Below the pieces are notes generated by a model. The model saw nothing but the letters and a program-made list of their open reading frames with translations, was not told the DNA's origin and ran no database searches. The position numbers were made by a program, and so were the translations under genes. From Amycolatopsis sp. CA-230715 (lineage in GTDB: Bacteria; Actinomycetota; Actinomycetes; Mycobacteriales; Pseudonocardiaceae), in assembly GCF_018736145.1 (NCBI RefSeq), contig NZ_CP059997.1, positions 6,013,501 through 6,077,500 of the forward strand: a DNA stretch of 64,000 nt, given 5' to 3'. This document shows, piece after piece, positions 9,452-17,538 of this stretch; position 1 is the first letter of the stretch, and every line of letters starts with the position of its first letter.

Positions 9452-9898
9452 ATGTCCGAACCCATTTCCGACCTCGTCGAGCGTCTGGTGTCCGGCGGGT
9501 TGGCGACCAGGGAAACCGTCGTCGGGTGCACGCCGGACGAGGTGGCCGAGATCCGTGCCGGGCACGGCGTCGACCGGCTTCCCGAGCAGTACGAGGAGTT
9601 CCTCCGCCTGATGGGCAGAGGTGCGGGGGAGTTGTTGCGGGGCACGGACTTCTTCTATCCCGGAATTCAGGGGCTGGCTGACGACGGACGCGAGCTGCTG
9701 GAGGAGAACGACGCCGCGCATCTGCTGCCCCAGGGCGCCATCGTGGTCGGGATGCACCAGGGGTACGAGCTGTACTGGCTGGCGCCCTCGGGCGAGTTGA
9801 GCTGGTACGTGGAGGCGGAGACCGAGGTTTCGCGCACCTGGCCCTCCCTGGCAGATTTCCTTGTCGCGCAGATCGAAGCGCAGCAACGGCTCAAATGA
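9452..9898 (+). CDS. SUKH (SMI1/KNR4)-type immunity protein
   Basis: A 148-residue protein of the SMI1/KNR4-like SUKH type. The N-terminal helix ends in LPEQYEEFLRLMGRGAGELLRG, a typical SUKH opening, followed by the beta region GAIVVGMHQGYELYWL and a closing helix SLADFLVAQIEAQ. It starts 22 bases after the RHS toxin stop, with GGAG 8 bases before the ATG, so it is co-transcribed. SUKH proteins are the commonest immunity partners of nuclease and deaminase tips, and this one presumably binds the adjacent tip to protect the producer. Confidence 0.8.
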   Translation: MSEPISDLVERLVSGGLATRETVVGCTPDEVAEIRAGHGVDRLPEQYEEFLRLMGRGAGELLRGTDFFYPGIQGLADDGRELLEENDAAHLLPQGAIVVGMHQGYELYWLAPSGELSWYVEAETEVSRTWPSLADFLVAQIEAQQRLK

Positions 9899-9950
9899 CC
9901 TCGGGGAGCCTCGGCGTCGGCTCCGTTGCGGCCGCTGTGATTGCTTCGGT

Positions 9951-10092
9951 GTCGCGCACCTGCTGTCCCCGGCGCCATCGTGGTCGGTTCCGAGTCCACA
10001 GTGGACTGCGCCGCGTTCGAACACCGTGTGCCCGACCTCAACTCCTGTTCCGGGGACGAGGCGGCCACGGCCTTCGCGGCGCCGGTGCGGTG
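9951..10092 (+). pseudogene. Decayed fragment of a second immunity gene
   Basis: Bases 9951-9988 closely repeat 9713-9751 of the immunity gene (CTGCTG, CCC, GGCGCCATCGTGGTCGG), with a few substitutions and a two-base deletion that shifts the frame. From 9971 a frame reads GAIVVGSESTVDCAAF and stays open to TGA at about 10092, but it has no start or upstream part. It looks like the remnant of a tandem immunity gene, as is common behind polymorphic toxins. It may be only a partial duplication. Confidence 0.5.
9995..10005. repeat. Palindrome TCCACAGTGGA, copy 3
   Basis: Lies in the immunity remnant. The symmetry extends to 15 bases here (AGTCCACAGTGGACT, 9993-10007). Confidence 0.6.
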
Positions 10093-10098
10093 AAGCGT

Positions 10099-10767
10099 TC
10101 AGGCTCCGTCGAGCCAGAGCAGTTGGTCCAGTGTGAGCAGGTCGAAGTCGATTTCGGCGGCCGCGGCCCTGGCGACGACCATGATCGAATGCTGGTCGCC
10201 CGGTACCCGGAAACCGAGCGCGCGCAGCCCCTTCGCCACCCGGACGTCCGGTTTCAGCGCGTCCGCGCCGCAGCGCATGCGGAGGTAGGCGAACAACGCG
10301 GGGCCGATGCCCTTGACGGCGCCGACCACGGGGTCGAGCCCGTGCGCGTGTTCCAGCGCGCGTACGTCTTCGGCCCATTCCAGGCAGGCGCGGTCCTCGT
10401 CGACGCCGAGGCGGTTCGCGAGGTCGACCAGGTTCCTGGCGATCGTGCGCATCGTGCGCGGTTCGGACGCCAGCAGGCCGTAGGTCACCGGGTCGGGCGG
10501 GGAGGTCGCCATGATCGCGAGCGTTCCCGGCGCGTGCTCCGATGCCCACCGGTCGACAAGGGGCAGCACCCGTTGCTCGTACCGGCGCTGCCGCGAGGCC
10601 ACCACGTCGAAGACCATCGCGCCACGGCGTCCCGCGTAGACCTGCGCGTAGGTGCGTGCGGCCGCCGAGGCCGCCGCCCCGTGCTTCTCGGCGCGAACCC
10701 TCAGCTCGCGCACGGCAGCGGGCCAGTCCGGCCGTTGCCGGAGCAGGAGCAGTTCGTCGGAAGCCAT
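10099..10767 (-). CDS. Unknown protein with a helix-hairpin-helix-like C-terminal part
   Basis: A 222-residue soluble protein with no signal peptide or membrane span. The C-terminal third contains VKGIGPALFAYLRMRCG followed by KPDVRVAKGLRALGF. This resembles the HhH turn and the PDxxVxR region of HhH-GPD DNA glycosylases, but the catalytic Lys of that family is not evident. The N-terminal half is Arg-rich and helical. It is convergent with the immunity remnant and sits just upstream of the DUF4184 gene on the same strand (gap 33 bases). A DNA-binding or repair role is possible but is only inferred from this weak similarity. Confidence 0.6.
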   Translation of the reverse strand: MASDELLLLRQRPDWPAAVRELRVRAEKHGAAASAAARTYAQVYAGRRGAMVFDVVASRQRRYEQRVLPLVDRWASEHAPGTLAIMATSPPDPVTYGLLASEPRTMRTIARNLVDLANRLGVDEDRACLEWAEDVRALEHAHGLDPVVGAVKGIGPALFAYLRMRCGADALKPDVRVAKGLRALGFRVPGDQHSIMVVARAAAAEIDFDLLTLDQLLWLDGA

Positions 10768-10800
10768 CTGCCCACCTCTACTCGGGACTGCTGAGGAAAC

Positions 10801-11547
10801 CTAGCGCCGACCGGGTGGCGCGAGATGCCAGGCGAGCACGTACGCCGCGAGTGCGGCACAGCCGCCTTGCACGGCACCGATCAGCAGCAGCCGCACCCAG
10901 TCGTAGGCGCTGGCCTCGCGCACGGGGTCGCCGAGCGCGACGACCGCCCCGGCCGCCGCGGAGACGACGAAGGCGCAAAGCGTCCACGCGCGAAGGCTGT
11001 GCGGGAGCGCGCGCCACCTTTCGCCTTGCTCCGGTGCGGTTCGCCGGTACCAGCGAACGGCGAGCGCGCCGAGCACCAGCAGCCCACCGGCCGACGACGC
11101 GTACCCGAGCACGTTGTACAGCCGGTGCGGGCCGATGACGGGGGCGCGGAGGAACGGCAACGCCCTGACCGCGGCGCCGCCGGTGTGGGTGAAGGCATCC
11201 CAGCCGAGATGGGTCACCGCGCCGACGACCAGTGCGCAAACCGCGACGGCGATCGCGCGAGGGCCGCGCCACCGCGCCGGGTCCGGCGGGACCGCACGGG
11301 CCCGCCACCCCATCGGCGCGAGGGCGAGGACGGGCGCGAGGACCAGGTAACCGATCAGGGTGAGCGCGGCACCGAGCACCAGGTCGGTGGTGTACAAGCC
11401 CGTGACGGAATGTGTCCGGTCCGCGCCGCCGGGCACCGGCAGGTAGTAGGCGAGATCAGGGGCGAGGGCACCGGCCGTCAGCGCGGGCAGCGGCAGCCAC
11501 CGCCGCAGCGGCAGCACGGCCGCGGGGTGCGCGAAGGTGAAGGGCAC
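10801..11547 (-). CDS. DUF4184 family membrane protein
   Basis: A 248-residue membrane protein beginning VPFTFAHPAAVLPLR, the hallmark opening of the DUF4184 family. It carries conserved LTAGALAPDLAYYLP and THLGWDAFTH segments, where His/Asp residues recall the YdjM/phospholipase-like metal-dependent hydrolases. About six membrane spans are visible. The GTG start at 11547 is chosen because family proteins begin at PFTxxHPA and GGAGA lies just upstream. The frame is open much further upstream (to 12639), but that part is antisense to a secreted-protein gene and has no family match. Function unknown. Confidence 0.75.
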   Translation of the reverse strand: MPFTFAHPAAVLPLRRWLPLPALTAGALAPDLAYYLPVPGGADRTHSVTGLYTTDLVLGAALTLIGYLVLAPVLALAPMGWRARAVPPDPARWRGPRAIAVAVCALVVGAVTHLGWDAFTHTGGAAVRALPFLRAPVIGPHRLYNVLGYASSAGGLLVLGALAVRWYRRTAPEQGERWRALPHSLRAWTLCAFVVSAAAGAVVALGDPVREASAYDWVRLLLIGAVQGGCAALAAYVLAWHLAPPGRR

Positions 11548-11970
11548 GCGTTTCCGATCTCCGAGGGGCCTACGCTCCCGGAGACGGTTGAACGCGCGAG
11601 CGGTTGCTCCCGTTCCACGCGGATACGGCCGGTGAATCAGTAAAATGGTGGATGCTTCGTCCCGGTCGGCGGATTTCCGTACCGGGTCGGGAAAGCGATT
11701 CCGCGGGCGTACGTTAACTGCTTCCGTGGTCGCTAAAGCGGGCTGTATTGCTCCGTCCGTGGACTGTCCGGATATCGGTGGGTGCGCTACGCTCATCCCG
11801 ATCATGCGGCTGGACACCGCATCGGCAGCTGGGGGCAGATTGCCGTCGATCCTTCGCGCACACACCCATCCTAATGTCCACAGTGGACTCACTGTGCTCG
11901 GGTGAAAGGCGCGATGCCCGCCGGGCGGTGCGCAGGCCGCCGGATTCGCTGAACGCAGAAAGGGAACGCC
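11548..11970. other. Intergenic region between divergent DUF4184 and secreted-protein genes
   Basis: 423 bases. It holds one copy of the TCCACAGTGGA palindrome (11877-11887), followed at once by CTCACTGTG. It also holds a TAAAAT at about 11640 that could be a -10 element but lacks a matching -35, and the ribosome site AGAAAGGGA before 11971. The small frame at 11645-11905 shows no coding signs. Nothing else was recognised. Confidence 0.4.
11877..11887. repeat. Palindrome TCCACAGTGGA, copy 4
   Basis: Located 84 bases upstream of the secreted-protein start. With flanking G and C it is a 13-base palindrome. Confidence 0.6.
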
Positions 11971-12696
11971 ATGTCCGAATCGGTCCATTCGTTTCGACAC
12001 CGCAGCCGGTTCTCGTCGCGGTGGAGCCGTGTCGCCATGCCGATCGCGGGTGTCGTGATGGCGGGTCTCGCCGTCACGATGCCCGCTGACGCCGCCGCGA
12101 GCACGACGGGCCCGCGTGCCGACGTGCTCGACCCGGCGCTCGCGCTGGTCTCCAGCGAGCTCCCGGCGGTCGGTGCGCCGTGGACCGACCACCCGGTGAA
12201 GCAGAACGCCTTCGCCTGGGACACCGGCGGTATCGGCGTCTGCAGCGTCTTCGACCGCGCGCCGCTCTACCAGAGCGTCAACCTCCGCGACACGGAATCG
12301 GCCGGGCGAACCGACTCGAACGACTACTACACGGCGGACACATGGGTGGTGAGGCTCGCCAGCGCGAGCGAAGCGGCCAAGGCGAAAGCGAGCTGGGCGG
12401 CCGATCTCGCGAGCTGCCCGGAACGGCTCGGGCCACCCGGCCAGGACAACGGCGCCTTCTACGTCACGAGCACGGCCAAGGTGGATACGGTCAACGGCGT
12501 CGACGTCTGGGGTGTGCACTGGGGTTCGGGTTACCTGCCGCCGAACAAGGAGGGCTACATCCAGACCTTCGCGATCCAGAAGGACAGTCTGCTGTCCGTG
12601 GTGACCGTCCACCACCAAGCGGCTGTCGCGCCACCGCATCCGGCGATTCCCGCGCGGGATACCGTTCTCGCGGCGCAGCGGCGCCTCGGACTCTGA
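11971..12696 (+). CDS. Secreted protein, PknH-like sensor-domain type
   Basis: A 241-residue protein with an Arg-rich n-region, a hydrophobic stretch (about 22-36) and a likely signal cleavage after AxA near 42. The mature part has two cysteines (VCSVF and LASCPERL) that could form a disulfide, plus a pattern of alternating strands (SNDYYTADTWVVRLAS, YIQTFAIQKDSLLSVV). This resembles the extracytoplasmic PknH-type sensor domains common in actinomycetes. The ATG follows AGAAAGGGAACGCC. The assignment to the PknH-like fold is tentative; the ligand is unknown. Confidence 0.6.
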   Translation: MSESVHSFRHRSRFSSRWSRVAMPIAGVVMAGLAVTMPADAAASTTGPRADVLDPALALVSSELPAVGAPWTDHPVKQNAFAWDTGGIGVCSVFDRAPLYQSVNLRDTESAGRTDSNDYYTADTWVVRLASASEAAKAKASWAADLASCPERLGPPGQDNGAFYVTSTAKVDTVNGVDVWGVHWGSGYLPPNKEGYIQTFAIQKDSLLSVVTVHHQAAVAPPHPAIPARDTVLAAQRRLGL

Positions 12697-12704
12697 AGCC
12701 GGGC

Positions 12705-12737
12705 GTGGTCCCGGGATCGCCGCGATCCCGGGACCAC
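12705..12737. terminator. Bidirectional terminator hairpin
   Basis: Perfect 15-base arms (GTGGTCCCGGGATCG, 12705-12719, and its complement 12723-12737) around a CCG loop. It sits in the 43-base gap between the convergent secreted-protein and ABC-exporter genes. Confidence 0.8.
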
Positions 12738-12739
12738 CG

Positions 12740-15700
12740 CTAGTCCGCGGTGCCCGTGCCGAGCCGCCACAGCTTCGCGTAGTGCCCGTCCGCGGCGAGT
12801 AGTTCCGCGTGCGTCCCGTGCTCGATCACGCGGCCGTGGTCGAGCACCACGATCTCGTCGGCGCGGGCCGCCGTCGCGAGCCGGTGCGCGACCACGAACG
12901 TCGTGCGCTTCCTGGCGACGCGCTCCGTCGCGCGCAGCACCGCGGTCTCGGTGGCCGGGTCGAGCGCGGCCGTCGCCTCGTCGAGCAACAGGATGTCCGG
13001 GTCGACGAGTTCGGCCCGCGCGAGCGCCACCAGCTGGCGCTGCCCCGCGGACAGCGCGCGCCCCCGTTCGCCCACCGGCTGCCGGAATCCCGCCGGCAGC
13101 GCGGAAACCCCTTCCAGCGCGCCGACCGACCGCACCGCCGCCTCCACCTCGGCGTCGGTCGCCGACGGCCGCCCGTAGCGCACGTTGTCCGCGACCGTGC
13201 CGGAGAACAGGTGCGCCTCCTGCGGCACCACGCCCATCCGCCGCCGCAGCCCGCCGAGGTCGTACTCGCGGATGTCAACTCCGTCGATCCGCACCGCGCC
13301 GCCCGTGGCGTCGTAGAAGCGGGCGAGGAGTTTCACCGCGGTCGACTTGCCCGCGCCGGTCGCGCCGACGAGCGCGATCGTGCGCCCGGCGGGCACGTCG
13401 AGCGTCACGTCCTCGAGCGCCTTGTCCCCGGCCTCGCCGTAGGAGAAGTCGACGTCGGTGAAGGTGACCTCGCCGCGGAGCCGGTCGTCCACCGGAACCG
13501 GGTGCTCGGCGGCGGGCACCGAGGTCGGCGTGCGCAGCAGATCGCCGATCCGCCGCAGGCCGACCCTGGCCTGCTGGTAGCCGTCGAACACCGAGGAAAG
13601 CTGCTGGATCGGGGAGAAGAACAGCTGGAGGTAGAGCAGGAACGCCACCAGCACGCCAGGCTGGACCGACCCGTCGGCGACGCTGCCCGAACCGCCGGCG
13701 AGCACGATCGCCTCCGCGACCCCGGAAAGGAACGTGACGAACGGGAAGTACGTCGCGATGTAGCGCTGCGCCCGCAGGCGCGAACGGCGGTAGTCGTCGC
13801 TGCGGGACGCGAACGCCTCCGCGGAGCGCTCCTCGCGCGTGTACGCCTGCGCGACGCGCAAACCGGAGATGTTCTCCTGCATGTCCGCGTTGACCAGACT
13901 GACCCGTTCGCGGGCTTCGTTGTACGCGGTCGAGCCGAGCTTCCGGAAGATGATCGTCGCGACCACCAGCACCGGCAGGACCGAGAACGCGTACGCCGCG
14001 AGCGAAGCGTCGATGAGCAGGAGCGCGCCGGCGATCCCGACGACGGTCACCGCGCTCACGATCGCGTTCGCCAGCCCGGTCTGCAGGAAGGACGACAACG
14101 CGTCGACGTCGGTGGTCATCCTGGTCATGATCTTTCCGGACAGCTCGCGCTCGTAGTAGTCGAGCCCGAGCCGCTGGAGGTGCGCGTAACTGCGCACCCG
14201 CAGCGAATACAGCACCGTTTCGCCGGTGCGCGCCGTGGTTTTCGTCTGCGCCCTGACCACGAACCAGTCGGCCACGATCACCAGCGCGCCGATCGCCGCG
14301 GTCAGCCACACCACGCCTTCGGCACCGGCGCGGACACCGTGATCGACACCGCGCTGGTAGAGCGCGGGCAGCGCCACCGAGGCCAGCGCGTCCAGCGCGA
14401 CCAGCAGCACCACCAGCCCGAGCCGCCCGCGCACCGGGCGCAGCAGCCTGGCGAGCCGGAACCCCGGCTCCGGGGCCGTGACGTCCTCGCGCCCGAGCAC
14501 CGGTTCGTCGGTGGCGGGCGGGAGCTTCCGCACCCCCGCCACGAGTTCCGGGGTCGGTGGCGCGTCCAAGGACGCGGCGGCGCGGCCGCCACCGCCCTTG
14601 CCGATCGCGGCGTTCGGCGAAGGGACACCGGGCGCCGCTTCTTCCTCCGGGCCGTCGTCCGGCCACAGCTCCGGCGTGGTGCCCGTGTCCGCGCTGCGGA
14701 CACAGTCCGTGTGGTGTACCTCCTCGACCCCCTCGCCCGGTCCGGAGACGAGGTCGCGGAACAGCGGGCACCGCAGCTCCAGCTCGTCCGCCGTGCCGAC
14801 GTCCACCACCTTCCCGTCGTCGAGCACGGCGATCCGGTCGGCCAGCGCGAGGGTGGAGCGCCGGTGCGCGATCAGGAGCGTGGTGCGGGACGCGGTGACC
14901 GAGCGCAGCGTGTCGTGGATCGCGGCCTCGGTGATCGTGTCCACCGCGGAGGTCGCGTCGTCGAGGATCAGCACCCTCGGGTCGGTGATCAGCGCCCGCG
15001 CCAGCCCGAGCCGCTGGCGCTGCCCGCCGGACAGCGTGAGCCCGCGTTCGCCGACCAGCGTGTCGTATCCGTCGGGCAGCGCTTGGATGAACTCGTCGGC
15101 CTCGGCCGCTCTCGCCGCCGCGACGACTTCTTCGTCGGTGGCGTCCGGTCTGCCGTAGGCGATGTTGTCCCGCACCGACGAGGAGAACAAGAACGCCTCC
15201 TCGAACACCACGCCGATGGTGCGGCGCAGCTCGGCGAGCCGGAATTCCCTGATGTCGACCGGATCGTCCGAGAGTCCTAATCGGACTGATCCGGAGTGGA
15301 CGTCGTAGAACCGGGGCAGCAGCAGGGAAATCGTGGACTTACCCGATCCCGCTGTGCCCACGAGCGCCAGCGTTTCGCCCGGCGACGCCCGCAGCGACAA
15401 CCCGCGAAGCACGGGCTCGGACCTGGTGTACCCGAAGTGGACGTCGTCGAGCCGGATCTCCAGCGGGCCGTCGGGCACGCCGCGCGCGCCAGGGGCGTCG
15501 CGGACCTCGGGCTGCGCGTCGATCAGCTCGTACACCCTGTCCGCGCCCGCCCTGGTGAGCTGTGCCTGCACGAACAGGCTCGCCAGCATGCGCGCCGGAC
15601 CGGACAGGCTCGCCACGTAGGTGGCGAAGGCGAGGAAGGTGCCGAGGCTCAGCTGCCCGTGCATGGCCAGGACGCCGCCCGCCGCGAGCACCGCGACCTG

Positions 15701-16519
15701 CCCCGCCGCGGGCAGCGCCGCCGTGGTGGCCGCCGGGACCGCGGAGAGCTTCGCCGCGCGCAACCGTTCCGCGAACAGCTGCCGTGCGGTCTTCTCCAGC
15801 CGGGCGACCTCCCTGCTCTCCTGGCCGAAGCCCTTCACCACGCGCACCCCGGTGACGGTTTCCTCGACCTGCTGCGCCACGTCCGCCGCGCGCTGCTGCG
15901 CCGACCACGTCGCCGGGAACAGCCGCTTGCGGCTCACCGCGAGCACGATCGCGATCGCGGGGGTGATCACCACGGCGATCAGCGTCAGCGCCGGGGACAG
16001 CCACAGCATCGCGCCGAGCGAGAGCACCGCGAAGATCACCGAACCGGCGGAGACCGGGACCACCATCAGGATCCCGGTGACGAGCTGCAGATCGGAGATC
16101 GCGCGCGAGACGATCTGACCGGTGCGCAGCGAGTCCTGCTTCCCGCCGTCCAACCGCGACACCGCGCCGAACACGGCCTGGCGCAGGTCGTGCTGGACGT
16201 CGAGGGCGAGTCGGCCGCCGACGTACCTCCTGGCGAACGCGCTCGCGAAGGTGAGCAGGTGCAGCCCCAGCAACGCGGCGATCAGCGCGCCGAGCCGCCC
16301 GGTGGCGCCCGCCACCGCGTCGTCCAGCGCGACCTTGATCAGCAGCGGGCCCGCCGCCTGCAGCCCGACGCCGACGATCGACGCGGTGAGCGCGAGCACC
16401 ACGAGCACCGGGTGCCGCCAGCAGGCCGCGGACAGCCGCCGGATCCAGCCGGGGCCTGGCGGGGCCGCGCTGGTCTCGGAAGGCCGTGCCGGAGGGGCGA
16501 GTGGCGGAGCTGAGGTCAC
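12740..16519 (-). CDS. Fused double ABC exporter (TMD-NBD-TMD-NBD)
   Basis: A 1259-residue inner-membrane ABC exporter with both halves in one chain, likely a multidrug or lipid exporter like mycobacterial Rv0194. Half 1 has six spans (about 35-320), Walker A GTAGSGKST (388-396), signature LSGGQ (496-500) and Walker B ending LILDD. Half 2 has spans (about 685-960), Walker A GATGAGKST, signature LSAGQ and Walker B LLLDEA. The usual catalytic Glu after Walker B is Asp (521) in half 1 but Glu in half 2, so the two ATP sites are asymmetric, as in heterodimeric exporters. A long charged linker (about 600-670) joins the halves. No substrate is indicated by neighbours. Confidence 0.92.
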   Translation of the reverse strand: MTSAPPLAPPARPSETSAAPPGPGWIRRLSAACWRHPVLVVLALTASIVGVGLQAAGPLLIKVALDDAVAGATGRLGALIAALLGLHLLTFASAFARRYVGGRLALDVQHDLRQAVFGAVSRLDGGKQDSLRTGQIVSRAISDLQLVTGILMVVPVSAGSVIFAVLSLGAMLWLSPALTLIAVVITPAIAIVLAVSRKRLFPATWSAQQRAADVAQQVEETVTGVRVVKGFGQESREVARLEKTARQLFAERLRAAKLSAVPAATTAALPAAGQVAVLAAGGVLAMHGQLSLGTFLAFATYVASLSGPARMLASLFVQAQLTRAGADRVYELIDAQPEVRDAPGARGVPDGPLEIRLDDVHFGYTRSEPVLRGLSLRASPGETLALVGTAGSGKSTISLLLPRFYDVHSGSVRLGLSDDPVDIREFRLAELRRTIGVVFEEAFLFSSSVRDNIAYGRPDATDEEVVAAARAAEADEFIQALPDGYDTLVGERGLTLSGGQRQRLGLARALITDPRVLILDDATSAVDTITEAAIHDTLRSVTASRTTLLIAHRRSTLALADRIAVLDDGKVVDVGTADELELRCPLFRDLVSGPGEGVEEVHHTDCVRSADTGTTPELWPDDGPEEEAAPGVPSPNAAIGKGGGGRAAASLDAPPTPELVAGVRKLPPATDEPVLGREDVTAPEPGFRLARLLRPVRGRLGLVVLLVALDALASVALPALYQRGVDHGVRAGAEGVVWLTAAIGALVIVADWFVVRAQTKTTARTGETVLYSLRVRSYAHLQRLGLDYYERELSGKIMTRMTTDVDALSSFLQTGLANAIVSAVTVVGIAGALLLIDASLAAYAFSVLPVLVVATIIFRKLGSTAYNEARERVSLVNADMQENISGLRVAQAYTREERSAEAFASRSDDYRRSRLRAQRYIATYFPFVTFLSGVAEAIVLAGGSGSVADGSVQPGVLVAFLLYLQLFFSPIQQLSSVFDGYQQARVGLRRIGDLLRTPTSVPAAEHPVPVDDRLRGEVTFTDVDFSYGEAGDKALEDVTLDVPAGRTIALVGATGAGKSTAVKLLARFYDATGGAVRIDGVDIREYDLGGLRRRMGVVPQEAHLFSGTVADNVRYGRPSATDAEVEAAVRSVGALEGVSALPAGFRQPVGERGRALSAGQRQLVALARAELVDPDILLLDEATAALDPATETAVLRATERVARKRTTFVVAHRLATAARADEIVVLDHGRVIEHGTHAELLAADGHYAKLWRLGTGTAD

Positions 16520-16591
16520 GAATCCAGGCTAGGCGTGCCCACCGACACTCCGGTGTCGTTCACGCCACTCCGCGAACCGGCCCCGAACGCT

Positions 16592-16638
16592 CTGATGGCC
16601 ACCTTCCCGGCAGTCATCGCCGTGAAAGTGGCCATCAG
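16592..16638 (-). terminator. Hairpin downstream of the ABC-2 permease gene
   Basis: Arms CTGATGGCCAC (16592-16602) and GTGGCCATCAG (16628-16638) are exact complements, with partial inner pairing. It lies 19 bases after the permease stop on the minus strand and upstream of the fused exporter, so it probably ends the ABC-2 operon transcript. Confidence 0.6.
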
Positions 16639-16656
16639 GGGACCACGAAACCCGGG

Positions 16657-17538
16657 TCAGGTGATGTCGCGCTTCTGGTTCGACAGCCAGCCGCCGACGA
16701 AGAACAGCGCGGTCCACCCGGCGAAGATCAGCGCCGACGCCCACCACGAGATGACCCCCGGCGCGCCCGCCGCGAGCTGGAGCCCGAGCTGGTCGAACCG
16801 GGCCGTGTCACCGGGGATGTTCAGCGAGTTGAACCCGAAGGCCTCCGCCGCGACCCCGCCGACGATGCCGTTCGCGGTGCCGTTCGGCAGGATGCCGCCG
16901 AGGATCGGCGCCCACCGCCACATCACGAGGACGAGCACGTTCTCGATGATCAGGAAGTACCCGATCACCAGCAGGACCCCGAGCACGACCTTGTTCAGCA
17001 CGGCGCCGAGCCCGATCCCGAACAGCGTCACCAGGATGTAGGACAGGATCGTGGCGCCCAGCGCCGCGATCCACTGCCCGCCGCTCGGCTGCCCCGGCGA
17101 ATCCACCGTGATCAGCGTCGCCAGCGCGGCGACCCCGAAGCTCAGCAGGCCGTACAGCGCACCCCACGCGCTGTAGGAGATCATCTTCGCGCTCAGCGCC
17201 GACACCCGGTTCGGGGCGGTCAGGAACGTCGTCGTGATCGTCTTGCTGCTGTACTCGCCGGCGAGCGCGAACACCCCGAACACGGCCGGGATGAGCTGGG
17301 TGATGTTCACCCCGTGCGCGATCGACAGCAGGCCGACCGGGAGTTCGCCCGGCGACAGGCCGATGAGCGCGGAAAGCTGGCGCGCCGTGCCGCTGCCGAT
17401 GTAGCTGACGAAGTCGTTCGTGATCTTGCCCCAGGTGAACGACATCCAGAACGAGACGACCACCAGCGGGATGAGCAGGATCCACCAGGTGTTGAGGGTC
17501 AGCGTCTTGCGGAACTCCGCCTTGATCAGCCTGCCCAT
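16657..17538 (-). CDS. ABC-2 type transporter permease
   Basis: A 293-residue permease with six membrane spans (about 20-40, 65-85, 110-135, 150-175, 182-205 and 265-285), starting with the amphipathic GRLIKAEFRKTLTLNTWW typical of ABC-2 permeases. The motif FALAGEYSSKTITTTFLTAPNR is characteristic of the family that includes lantibiotic-immunity and drug exporters. Its ATG overlaps the stop of the upstream ATPase (TGATG), so the two subunits are translationally coupled. The transported substrate cannot be read from the sequence. Confidence 0.88.
   Translation of the reverse strand: MGRLIKAEFRKTLTLNTWWILLIPLVVVSFWMSFTWGKITNDFVSYIGSGTARQLSALIGLSPGELPVGLLSIAHGVNITQLIPAVFGVFALAGEYSSKTITTTFLTAPNRVSALSAKMISYSAWGALYGLLSFGVAALATLITVDSPGQPSGGQWIAALGATILSYILVTLFGIGLGAVLNKVVLGVLLVIGYFLIIENVLVLVMWRWAPILGGILPNGTANGIVGGVAAEAFGFNSLNIPGDTARFDQLGLQLAAGAPGVISWWASALIFAGWTALFFVGGWLSNQKRDIT

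Noticed and set aside
5026..9645. 1539-residue open frame antisense to the RHS toxin gene
   Set aside because: Mirror of the RHS codon pattern. Its repeats merely reflect the YD repeats, and it crosses the immunity gene start.
11645..11905. 86-residue frame upstream of the secreted-protein gene
   Set aside because: No ribosome site, no family match, and composition resembling intergenic DNA. The start ATG overlaps a possible -10 element.
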